64,000 bases of DNA. Source: Clostridium zeae. Its GTDB lineage: Bacteria; Bacillota; Clostridia; Clostridiales; Clostridiaceae. Positions 33,302-41,394 of this stretch are shown piece after piece. Location of the stretch: the NCBI RefSeq assembly GCF_017312485.1, contig NZ_BMBA01000001.1, forward strand, positions 1,130,396-1,194,395, in the 5' to 3' direction. The notes under the pieces were generated by a model. It was given only the letters and a program-made list of their open reading frames with translations, did not search any database and was not told the origin of the DNA. The position numbers and the translations under genes are program-made. Numbering within the stretch: position 1 is the stretch's first letter; every line of letters begins with the position of its first letter.

Positions 33302-33343
33302 AAAAAGCATGAAAAGATATTTATATCCTTCATGCTTTTTTCA
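33302..33343 (+). terminator. Terminator of the TSCPD gene
   Basis: AAAAAGCATGAA/TTCATGCTTTTT 12-bp stem followed by T residues. The rest of the spacer to 33705 is AT-rich and shows nothing else that I can support. Confidence 0.88.
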
Positions 33344-33705
33344 CATTCTAAACTCTCATAATATCTATATAAATTACTCAGTAATAAAAAATCTCTATAA
33401 CGTCTTCTTTGTATATAAGCCTTTCTTAGTGTATATGAGAAATCTTACAAACTGATAAATTTTATTTTTCACTTAATATAAAGTTATAGATTAAGATAAT
33501 GAACTCTCTGAGTCACAGTTGCTTGAAGATTTTACACTTTCCTATGGGATAAAAATATAGTATAGTAGTAATACTAGCTAATTTATATTTTAAACTCAAT
33601 ATGAGCATCTATGAATACTTGATAGCTGTACTTTAGCTTCACATGATATTTAGATTCTTATATAGCTTTAAAAAATAAGGAAGATTATGCAGAAAGGTGG
33701 TAGCA

Positions 33706-34350
33706 ATGGAAGACTTTAATACACAAAATCATTCTAAACTTTTAGAAATCAAACTCTCAATTTACGACTCTGACAACATACATTATGGTGGAAGTCAGTA
33801 TTGGTTTCCCAAAAAGACGCACCAATTAAGCGGTTGTGGTCCTGTTGCTGCAGCTAATATAACTGCTTACTTATCCAAGTTAGTTCCAGATAAGTTTAGT
33901 AAACTTTATCCTTACAAGGATATTATAAATAAACAAGATTTTATAGAACATATGATAGAAGTTCGAAAGTTTGTAGTTCCAGGTATGTTTGGACTTACTT
34001 CTGTGACTCAATTTAGCGATAATATTTTAGCTTTTTGCGAAAGCAGAGGCGTATCATTGGTTCCCCATATATTAGATGAACAAGCAAATATGCAAGAAGC
34101 TATGGACTTTATCTCTGAAGCACTTCATCTGAAATTGCCAGTTGCTATTTTAGTACTTAAACATCCAGTAAAAGAACTAGAAGAATACACTTGGCATTGG
34201 ATGACAATAACAAATCTACGCTTTGAACAAAAAAATAATAAGTATTATATTTCAGTTTCAACTTATGGAGAATTTCATGAAATTGATTTAGATTTGCTTT
34301 GGAATAACAGGAGACCTAAAGACATAATAAGGTTGGCGTATTTTGCTTAA
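33706..34350 (+). CDS. Papain-like (C39-type) cysteine peptidase-like protein
   Basis: 214 residues from ATG at 33706, with AAGGTGG 5 bases upstream (a GTG three codons earlier is possible). The segment HQLSGCGPVAAANITAYL places a Cys in the same setting as the catalytic Cys of C39-like and related papain-fold peptidases (GCGPxxxA), and EYTWHWMTITNL supplies the matching His. No signal peptide or membrane segment is visible, so it appears cytosolic. Substrate unknown; I do not recognise a named family. It stands alone with its own terminator. Confidence 0.6.
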   Translation: MEDFNTQNHSKLLEIKLSIYDSDNIHYGGSQYWFPKKTHQLSGCGPVAAANITAYLSKLVPDKFSKLYPYKDIINKQDFIEHMIEVRKFVVPGMFGLTSVTQFSDNILAFCESRGVSLVPHILDEQANMQEAMDFISEALHLKLPVAILVLKHPVKELEEYTWHWMTITNLRFEQKNNKYYISVSTYGEFHEIDLDLLWNNRRPKDIIRLAYFA

Positions 34351-34502
34351 ATAAATTGTTTTTTTGAAACTTCAATTAAACTGAATTTCACCTACATATG
34401 ATGCTTCAATTATGTTCTCAGAGAATTAATATGCATCCTAAATTAATATAAAATTAATTGATTAGAAATCCATACTATGAAAAACATACAAACATTCTCT
34501 AT

Positions 34503-34546
34503 AAAACTGCTCATGATACTTCGATATATCATGGGCGGTTTTTTTC
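34503..34546 (+). terminator. Terminator of the peptidase-like gene
   Basis: AAAACTGCTCATGATA pairs with TATCATGGGCGGTTTT (two G-T pairs) and is followed by TTTTT. It lies about 150 bp past the stop codon. Confidence 0.8.
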
Positions 34547-34670
34547 ATGTATTTGTTGTTTCATATATTTAAATTTACTATCTATAATATAAACCTACCT
34601 TTATATCTATATATTTTTTTACATTAAATGTTGCAATTAAGAATATGTAATTAAAATATACAAAAACTAA

Positions 34671-34714
34671 GCATGAAAGTAATTTAATAACTTTTAAAGG
34701 AGGAACTTTCATGC
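34671..34714 (+). promoter_or_regulatory. Hairpin sequestering the start codon of the GT4 gene
   Basis: GCATGAAAGT (34671-34680) and ACTTTCATGC (34705-34714) are perfectly complementary. The ATG at 34711 lies in the right arm and the ribosome site AAAGGAGGA in the 24-base loop. In mRNA this would hide the start codon, so translation may be controlled by temperature, a protein or antisense pairing. Confidence 0.6.
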
Positions 34715-35748
34715 CTACTATTAATATGCTCTCCTCTGCTGAAAAAATAAAAGGCCAAGGAGTTATGTCTGCCTATATCGAGCAAGTGAATTTAGTAACA
34801 CATGGCCTTACAGAAAACTATAAGGTAAAGGTAAACAACATATTCTTTTGTGATATAATGCACTATCATACAATTGATTTCAAATTTTTCTTAAGCATTC
34901 CACTGGCAAAACTTCTCGGAACAAGTGTGGCATATGTGCATTTTGTGCCAGAAACTATTGAAGAAAGCCTAAAACTACCATCATTTATAAAAAAGATATT
35001 TTATAAATATATGATTTGGTTTTACAAAAGTGTTGACCATTTGGTGGTAGTTAATCCTTATTTTATAGATGTTCTGAAAAGTTATAAAATTGATGAACAT
35101 AAGGTAACCTATATTCCAAACTTCGTATCAGAAGATAATTTTTATAGATATGATATTTCTAAAATCAATGCTATAAAGAATGAATACAAAATTCCTTTAG
35201 ACAAATTCATTGTCTTAGGAGTTGGTCAAGTTCAGACTAGAAAAGGTGTAACGGATTTTATTGAAGTTGCAAAAACACTTCCTGACATACAGTTTATCTG
35301 GGCTGGTGGTTTTTCCTTCGGTTCAATAACTGATGGTTATAAAGAATTAAAAAAAATCATTGAAAATCCACCATCTAATGTTAAGTTTTTAGGCATAGTT
35401 GAAAGAAGCAACATGAATGATATTTATAATATTTGTGATTTAATGTTTTTGCCATCATTTAATGAACTTTTTCCTATGTCAATTCTAGAGGCTATGGCAT
35501 TAAAAACACCTATACTTCTACGAGATTTGGATATATATAAAAATATTCTGTTTGATAGTTATTTAAAAGGAAACAATAATGTAGAATTCACTAACTTAAT
35601 AAAATCTATTGAGGATAAAGGTGTAAACTATAAACTTTGGTGTGATAATTCAGCCAAATGCCATGATTTTTATTCTAAAGATTATGTATTACAAATGTGG
35701 AGACAGTTTTATGATGAAATCTATAATAAGAAACTCGGGAGAAAGTAA
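34711..35748 (+). CDS. Glycosyltransferase family 4, glycolipid type (CpoA/LafB-like)
   Basis: 345 residues, GT-B fold. N-terminal NMLSSAEKIKGQGVMSAY and HYHTIDFKFFLSIPLAK resemble streptococcal CpoA and listerial LafB, which add the second sugar to monoglycosyl-diacylglycerol. The C-terminal EX7E motif (ELFPMSILEA) binds the nucleotide sugar. No signal peptide; probably peripheral at the inner leaflet. The start codon lies in a hairpin. The stop codon directly abuts the start of the membrane protein gene that follows, so the pair is coupled. Exact sugar and linkage cannot be read. Confidence 0.85.
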   Translation: MPTINMLSSAEKIKGQGVMSAYIEQVNLVTHGLTENYKVKVNNIFFCDIMHYHTIDFKFFLSIPLAKLLGTSVAYVHFVPETIEESLKLPSFIKKIFYKYMIWFYKSVDHLVVVNPYFIDVLKSYKIDEHKVTYIPNFVSEDNFYRYDISKINAIKNEYKIPLDKFIVLGVGQVQTRKGVTDFIEVAKTLPDIQFIWAGGFSFGSITDGYKELKKIIENPPSNVKFLGIVERSNMNDIYNICDLMFLPSFNELFPMSILEAMALKTPILLRDLDIYKNILFDSYLKGNNNVEFTNLIKSIEDKGVNYKLWCDNSAKCHDFYSKDYVLQMWRQFYDEIYNKKLGRK

Positions 35749-36765
35749 ATGAAGAATAAGATATTAAACATAATCATTGTGGTAGTTTCTGCTTGTATTT
35801 TCCTATCATTTTTCCTTTTTACTAAAGGTCTTAATACATTAATACGTGAAATAAGAAATTTAAGCGCAGGCTGGATTATATTATCAGTGCTAATGATGAT
35901 TATGTTTTTGTTTTTCGAAATGTTGGTGTTATATGTTATAATTAAACAATTTTATAAAATTGATAACTTGTTCACTAAATGCTTAAGATTTGAAGTGATT
36001 GGTCAATTTTTTGGAGCTATCACTCCTTTTGCTGCTGCTAGCCATCCTGCCCAATTATATGAAATGAATGAAAGCGGAATTCCTGCTGGTACTGGCGTTT
36101 CTATATTGATGATTAAGTTCATGCTACATCAAGTTATAAACATTATTATTTTAATCTTAGCAATATTATTTAAGTTTAAATATTTTTATTCAAAAGTACC
36201 CTATTTTTTATATTTTTGTATATCTGGCCTTGTGGTACATGTAATAATTATGATAATTGCAACATTGTTTTTAATAAGTAAAAAGTTAACCCGAAACATA
36301 TTAAATTTTTGCTTAAATGTACTAAAAAAAATAAAGTTAATGAAGAATCCTGAAGAAACTTATAGACATGTTGAAGCTGAATTAGAAACATTTCATAAAA
36401 CTGCCACTACGATTATTAAATATAAAAAATTATGTATCTATGCATCTATTTTTACATTTTTGCAGTGGCTGGCATACTTTACTATACCTTATTGTATTTA
36501 TAGAAGCTTTGGATTTAATTATGTTGATCTCTTTACAATGATAGCAGCTCAAATTTTCTTAATAAACTTTATGGCAATAATCCCCCTTCCAGGAGCTGAA
36601 GGTGGTGCTGAAGGTGGCTTTTACCTTATGTATGGTTTATTTTTTAAATCAGGGACCATTATAACAGCAATTTTCTTATGGAGATTAATCACGTACTACT
36701 CTTCAATCGCAATTGGCAGTATATTTACTTTATTACTACCCAATAATAAGTTAAATAAAAACTAG
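35749..36765 (+). CDS. Flippase-like membrane protein (UPF0104/LPG synthase TM domain)
   Basis: 338 residues with about eight hydrophobic segments. It matches the lysylphosphatidylglycerol synthase transmembrane (MprF flippase-like, AglD-like) family: GQFFGAITPFAAASHPAQLY near 85-104 and PLPGAEGGAEGGFYLMYGLF near 280-299 are typical. It has no aminoacyltransferase domain. Direct linkage to a glycolipid glycosyltransferase suggests transfer of the glycolipid across the membrane, for lipoteichoic acid anchoring; this is inference. A terminator follows immediately. Confidence 0.85.
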   Translation: MKNKILNIIIVVVSACIFLSFFLFTKGLNTLIREIRNLSAGWIILSVLMMIMFLFFEMLVLYVIIKQFYKIDNLFTKCLRFEVIGQFFGAITPFAAASHPAQLYEMNESGIPAGTGVSILMIKFMLHQVINIIILILAILFKFKYFYSKVPYFLYFCISGLVVHVIIMIIATLFLISKKLTRNILNFCLNVLKKIKLMKNPEETYRHVEAELETFHKTATTIIKYKKLCIYASIFTFLQWLAYFTIPYCIYRSFGFNYVDLFTMIAAQIFLINFMAIIPLPGAEGGAEGGFYLMYGLFFKSGTIITAIFLWRLITYYSSIAIGSIFTLLLPNNKLNKN

Positions 36766-36793
36766 TATAATAGTTGTATTATACTAGTTTTTA
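36757..36793 (+). terminator. Terminator of the GT4/flippase operon
   Basis: AAAAACTAGTATAATA/TATTATACTAGTTTTT 16-bp stem; the TAG stop codon lies inside the left arm. Confidence 0.88.
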
Positions 36794-36804
36794 TTTATAG
36801 AATT

Positions 36805-36834
36805 CCACTTTATGCATCATCATCTATAAAGTGG
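36805..36834 (-). terminator. Second hairpin, for the leftward GT4 gene
   Basis: CCACTTTAT/ATAAAGTGG 9-bp stem between convergent genes, about 60 bp past the stop of the leftward glycosyltransferase. Confidence 0.55.
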
Positions 36835-36897
36835 TCCACTCCATAAACTCTTTTATTTGTTTTCAGAATCTTATTATAACTTAAAGATTTTATTATA

Positions 36898-38094
36898 TTA
36901 AGTTTTGTGGTTTATCAAAGTACCTAAATCTAACCCTATTTCCTCACTTCTATTTATTGCTCTAATATACTTTTCTAAAACTTTATTTGCAAAAATTCTA
37001 CTTGAATATTCATTAGCTTTTATTTCAGCATATTTTTTCATATCATTTCTTAATAAATCATCCTTTAAAATTCTATCAATGTGTTCTTCAAATTCTGATT
37101 CTTTCTTATATGTATAACCATTCTTTCCTTGATCAATCACTCCTTCAATACATGGATCGTACTTGCATACTACTGGACATCCACTACTTAATGATTCAAG
37201 ATAAGTTAATCCTTGAGTTTCGCTAGTTGATGCTGTAACAAATATTTCAGCAATTTTATAGTATTTATATACCTCATTTGAATTTACCATTCCAGTAAAT
37301 ATAACTTTCTCCTCTATATTTTCACTAATCACTTGATTTTTCAAGTTATCTAAGTATGGTCCCCCACCTACAATTAAGAGCTTTATGTTTCTATTTTTCT
37401 TCATTAACTTAGGCATAAATGAAATTATTTCACTTATATTTTTTTCCTGTCCAATTCTACCTATATATGCTACAATTCTATCTTCCCTTTTAATCTTAAG
37501 CATATTCATAATTTCCTGTTTTTCTTCTGGAGAAACTTGTTGTTTAAATATGCTCAAGTCTATTCCAGTTGGAATAACGTAAATCGGTTTATTAATTCCA
37601 TAACCTACTAGTGAACTTTTAGCTTTTTCTGTCGGTGCTATAATACTATCTAAACTATTTAACAACATCTTTATCATTTTAGCTGAAGTATTTTTATTTA
37701 TTATTTTTCCGCCTAATAAATAACATAGATAATCTTCATACATCGTATGATAAGTATGTATATGCGGAATATCTAACTTATTTGAAATATATTTTGATAC
37801 CATCATCATAGAAAACTCTGTTTGAGAATGGATAATATCTGGATTCCATCTTATAATTTCATTTACTAATTTGTTATGTAAAGGGAATTTAATTCTAGCA
37901 TCAGGGTAAACCCCTATTCCAAAAGATTTCAAATAGTATACATCCCCATGTATTTCTTCATGGCTGCTATGAGATAAAGTTAGAATCTTAACCTTATGTC
38001 CCATTCTTTTTAATTCATTATATAAATTGTTCACCGAGGTGATTACACCATTTACCATGGGGAAATACGTATCTGTTGTTATCACAATCTTCAT
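36898..38094 (-). CDS. Glycosyltransferase family 4, diacylglycerol glucosyltransferase type (LafA-like)
   Basis: 398 residues, GT-B fold. The N-terminal MKIVITTDTYFPMVNGVITS is characteristic of 1,2-diacylglycerol 3-alpha-glucosyltransferases (LafA, ALMGS and relatives). A UDP-sugar EX7E motif is present in SETQGLTYLESLS. It would make monoglucosyl-diacylglycerol, the substrate expected for the CpoA-like enzyme next door. It is convergent with that operon. Specificity is inferred; other members glycosylate phosphatidylinositol. Confidence 0.85.
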   Translation of the reverse strand: MKIVITTDTYFPMVNGVITSVNNLYNELKRMGHKVKILTLSHSSHEEIHGDVYYLKSFGIGVYPDARIKFPLHNKLVNEIIRWNPDIIHSQTEFSMMMVSKYISNKLDIPHIHTYHTMYEDYLCYLLGGKIINKNTSAKMIKMLLNSLDSIIAPTEKAKSSLVGYGINKPIYVIPTGIDLSIFKQQVSPEEKQEIMNMLKIKREDRIVAYIGRIGQEKNISEIISFMPKLMKKNRNIKLLIVGGGPYLDNLKNQVISENIEEKVIFTGMVNSNEVYKYYKIAEIFVTASTSETQGLTYLESLSSGCPVVCKYDPCIEGVIDQGKNGYTYKKESEFEEHIDRILKDDLLRNDMKKYAEIKANEYSSRIFANKVLEKYIRAINRSEEIGLDLGTLINHKT

Positions 38095-38187
38095 TAGCTT
38101 TGCCTCCTGTTACTGCTATTTAAGAACATTTTTTATCTAAACTACAAATTTCCTCTAAACATTAACTAGTGTTTCCATTAATTAAAT

Positions 38188-38270
38188 AAAAAATCGCTGA
38201 AGCGACTTTCTTCGGCGATTTTTTTTTGCGCATCTGCCTTTCCGAATGCATATGAAGAAAATTTGGCAGG
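38188..38270. repeat. Two-hairpin cassette, stand-alone copy
   Basis: AAAAAATCGC...GCGATTTTTTTTT hairpin then GCATCTGCC...TTGGCAGG hairpin, in the same order and spacing as in MITE copies A and C. It lies in the 293-bp divergent spacer between two gene starts, where a terminator is not expected. Confidence 0.7.
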
Positions 38271-38387
38271 AGAAATTCAAAATCATTTTGTATATAAATT
38301 TATTTTTCAGCAAAACATATTAAGAACACTTGTTCTATTTAACCTATTTGGTTATAATATATTTATTAACATAAAGATGGTGATTAA

Positions 38388-39743
38388 ATGGATATAAATG
38401 AAAAATTAAGAATCCTAAGTGGTGCTGCCAGATATGATGTTTCTTGCTCATCTTCAGGTTCAAATAGATCTTCCAAAAAAGGCGACTTAGGCTCTGTAGC
38501 TAGCTGCGGAATATGTCATAGTTTTACTCCTGATGGAAGATGTATTTCTTTGCTTAAGATACTCTTAACAAACTACTGCATCTATGATTGTGCTTACTGC
38601 ATAAATCGTAGAAGCAACGATGTTGAAAGAGCTGCGTTTACTGCAGATGAAGTCGTAGAACTTACTATGAATTTTTATAGAAGAAATTATATAGAAGGAT
38701 TATTTTTAAGCTCTGCAGTTTTTAAGAATGCTAATTTTACTATGGAGACTTTAACAAGAGTAGTGGAGAAACTTAGAGTTGTGCATGGCTTTAAAGGGTA
38801 TATTCACCTAAAGGCTATTCCTGGAGCAGATGAGGACCTTATAAAAAGAGCTGGTTCTTTTGCTGACAGAATGAGCGTAAATCTAGAGCTTCCATCTTCA
38901 CAATCCTTAAAGCTCTTAGCTCCAGAAAAAACAAAAGAAACTATTCTTCAACCAATGAAATTGATTAGAAATAACATCCAAATAAGTAAAACTGAAAATA
39001 GATTTTTTAAGAAGGCTCCATTGTTTGTTCCTGGTGGACAAAGTACACAGCTAATAGTAGGCGCTACTAAAGAAAGTGATTTAAATATACTTAATCTTTC
39101 TGAAGGACTTTATAATAAATATTCTTTAAAAAGAGTTTATTACTCTGCCTATGTTCCAGTAAATACAGGAAATAATCTCCCTGAATTAAGAAACCCACCT
39201 ACTTTGAGAGAACATAGACTTTATCAAGGTGATTGGCTTCTAAGACTTTATGGCTTCAAAGCTGACGAGCTATTATCTGATAGAAATCCTAACTTTGATA
39301 TAAACTTTGATCCCAAAACCTTTTGGGCTTTAAATAACATACACTTATTCCCAATCGAAATTAACAGAGCTCCATATGAAATGCTTATCAGAATTCCTGG
39401 AATCGGAATAAGAGGTGCTCAGAAAATAATCAGTGCTAGAAAAATAAATTCTCTTGATTTTTACGATTTAAAGAAACTTGGAGTTGTATTAAAAAGAGCA
39501 CAATATTTTATAACTTGTAAAGGGAAATATTTTGGTTCCGTTCCTCTCGATGAAGAAAGGATAAAGAATGTACTTACACCTAAATTTGATTTGAATATTA
39601 TAGAGCAAGAAGGTGAACAATTGAATTTATTTGATCATATTGATAAAAAGTTCTTACTTCCAAAGGATTTTAACACAATTGATTCTAATAGAAAACTTTT
39701 ATTACTTAGCGATAAATCTACTTCGTTAACTGGCGAAATTTAG
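38388..39743 (+). CDS. Putative DNA modification/repair radical SAM protein (TIGR03916)
   Basis: 451 residues. Radical SAM cluster C64-x3-C68-x2-C71 in NYCIYDCAYCINRRS, with other conserved cysteines before it (C40, C43, C52). A helix-hairpin-helix segment near residues 330-350 (IRIPGIGIRGAQKIISA) implies nucleic acid binding. The family is known only as a conserved partner of a DUF4130 protein and uracil-DNA glycosylase-like domains. Reaction unknown. It is followed by that DUF4130 partner after 12 bp. No UDG domain is present here. Confidence 0.9.
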   Translation: MDINEKLRILSGAARYDVSCSSSGSNRSSKKGDLGSVASCGICHSFTPDGRCISLLKILLTNYCIYDCAYCINRRSNDVERAAFTADEVVELTMNFYRRNYIEGLFLSSAVFKNANFTMETLTRVVEKLRVVHGFKGYIHLKAIPGADEDLIKRAGSFADRMSVNLELPSSQSLKLLAPEKTKETILQPMKLIRNNIQISKTENRFFKKAPLFVPGGQSTQLIVGATKESDLNILNLSEGLYNKYSLKRVYYSAYVPVNTGNNLPELRNPPTLREHRLYQGDWLLRLYGFKADELLSDRNPNFDINFDPKTFWALNNIHLFPIEINRAPYEMLIRIPGIGIRGAQKIISARKINSLDFYDLKKLGVVLKRAQYFITCKGKYFGSVPLDEERIKNVLTPKFDLNIIEQEGEQLNLFDHIDKKFLLPKDFNTIDSNRKLLLLSDKSTSLTGEI

Positions 39744-39755
39744 GAGGGCTGTTTC

Positions 39756-40496
39756 ATGAAGGAATTTACCTACGATGGCACCTTTGAAGGTTTACTTACC
39801 GCAATATTTTATGCGTTTTCTTGTAAGCAACAATGCACAATAAAAAGAAACATTAACTACACTCCCAGTCTTCTTGCTGAACATGTAGACATTGCTACCG
39901 AGGAAGATAAATATGACAGAGTATATACTTCAATAGATCGTAAACTTAACTCGAGTACCCTAGAAAACTTATATAATGTATATCTTAGTGAATATCCTGA
40001 TAGTGAAGCCTTGATTTTAGAGTACTTAAAATTATGTTTTACATATGGAATAAAAGCAAATCTAGCAAAAAATAACGATATTATCATGAAGGTAGACAAA
40101 TACAATCAAAGAGTATCCTATGAGGCTCATAGATTTAAAGGTTTTGTTAGATTTAAAGAGATAGGTACTTTAACTTATTACGCATCTATTGAGCCAGACC
40201 ATAACATACTGCCACTTTTGATAAATCATTTTAGTACTAGATTCTCTGATCAAAATTTTATAATCCACGATATAAAACGTGAAATAGCAATCTTTTACGA
40301 CAGAAAAGATGCAACCATAATAGATTTTTTTAAAGAAGATGGACTTAAATTAGAAAATCTTAAAGTTGATTCAGACTTTGAAAAACTTTGGAAAACCTTT
40401 TATAACTCAGTTAATATAGAAGAAAGAAAAAATGAAAAACTAAGAAGACAACATATGCCTAAAAGATATTGGACTCATCTCACTGAAGTTAAATAA
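39756..40496 (+). CDS. DNA metabolism protein, DUF4130 (TIGR03915)
   Basis: 246 residues. EFTYDGTFEGLLTAIFYAF at the N-terminus and HRFKGFVRFKEIG plus MPKRYWTHLTE at the end are landmarks of this family, the regular partner of the radical SAM protein upstream. In many bacteria it is fused to a uracil-DNA glycosylase-like domain; here it is alone. The pair probably acts on DNA, with unknown chemistry. GGAGGGC precedes the ATG. Confidence 0.9.
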   Translation: MKEFTYDGTFEGLLTAIFYAFSCKQQCTIKRNINYTPSLLAEHVDIATEEDKYDRVYTSIDRKLNSSTLENLYNVYLSEYPDSEALILEYLKLCFTYGIKANLAKNNDIIMKVDKYNQRVSYEAHRFKGFVRFKEIGTLTYYASIEPDHNILPLLINHFSTRFSDQNFIIHDIKREIAIFYDRKDATIIDFFKEDGLKLENLKVDSDFEKLWKTFYNSVNIEERKNEKLRRQHMPKRYWTHLTEVK

Positions 40497-40527
40497 AATG
40501 TGCTATTGGATGCTATTAAAGTACCAT

Positions 40528-40908
40528 GTTGAAATTAAGTGGTTATTCATCCAATGCTTTAATGAGCTTACGCAGAGAATTAATATGATTTTTTCATATT
40601 CCATGGCTAAAACTGTAAACTCACTTCGTTCGAACAGTACAGTTTTACTTTTTAAAAATCCACGCATTCTATAAATATTTTATATCTTAAATTTAATAAA
40701 ATAAAAACGCTATAGGCTTAAAAAGTAAAAAGTAAAAATATATCGCCTGCCAGAATTTCTTCACATACGTTCAAAAAAGGCAGATGCGTAAAAAAATCAC
40801 TAATAAAGAACAATTAGCGATTTTTTAGAGCCATTCCATCTGACAAAATCATTTAGTTCTAATTGCTCGCTCATATAGCATCTCCTGCATAACCACTTAA
40901 TTTCAACA
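40528..40908. mobile_element. MITE-like non-coding element, copy C (complete)
   Basis: 381 bp with terminal inverted repeats GTTGAAATTAAGTGGTTAT (left) and its exact reverse complement (right end 40890-40908). The outer flanks TTAAAGTACCAT and AATATTCTTAAACAT recur at copy E. The interior holds the two-hairpin cassette (40746-40826, inverted) and an AAAACTGTA...TACAGTTTT hairpin. No coding frame is convincing. It lies between the DUF4130 gene and convergent ltaS-region genes. Confidence 0.8.
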
Positions 40909-40955
40909 ATATTCTTAAACATTAACTGATATTCAAACTTAAACTACTAAAAACG

Positions 40956-41004
40956 AAAAAACAGCTTTAAGACTATCCTTTAGGATTTCTATAAAGCTGT
41001 TTTT
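40956..41004 (-). terminator. Terminator of the ltaS-region operon
   Basis: AAAAACAGCTTTA/TAAAGCTGTTTTT 13-bp stem with a 23-base loop, about 75 bp past the stop of the leftward 100-residue gene. Confidence 0.8.
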
Positions 41005-41079
41005 CTTCATTACTATTTTTATATAGTTTCACTCCATGATCAAATCTTCGCTCAATTAAACTAGCATGTCTTTATATTA

Positions 41080-41382
41080 TTACATTAACAATTTAACAAG
41101 GTAATTACTTACAAGGTAAACTAGTACATTATATGCTGCTATTATAACACCACTAACAACCAAATAGCTTATGCATCTTTTAAGAGGTTTTTCGTATTTA
41201 TTTATAGAGCTAACTCCTTTATAACAAAAGTATATAGCTACAGCCCAAGGTACTAACCCCTCAATAGAGACTATAGGGAAAATTAGACTCAATAATGGTA
41301 TAATATATAGAAATTCACTTCTTTTAGCTAGCTTTATTTCTGTCTCATTTACAACTTCTTTTTCTAAAATATTATTTTCCAT
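41080..41382 (-). CDS. Small membrane protein of unknown function
   Basis: 100 residues with hydrophobic segments at about 25-53 and 70-97 and an acidic N-terminus (MENNILEKEVVNETE). Not recognised. It is 12 bp after ltaS on the same strand and has a GGAGAAG site, so it is co-transcribed with LTA synthase. A role in LTA synthesis is possible by context only. Confidence 0.65.
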   Translation of the reverse strand: MENNILEKEVVNETEIKLAKRSEFLYIIPLLSLIFPIVSIEGLVPWAVAIYFCYKGVSSINKYEKPLKRCISYLVVSGVIIAAYNVLVYLVSNYLVKLLM

Positions 41383-41394
41383 AGTAATCTTCTC

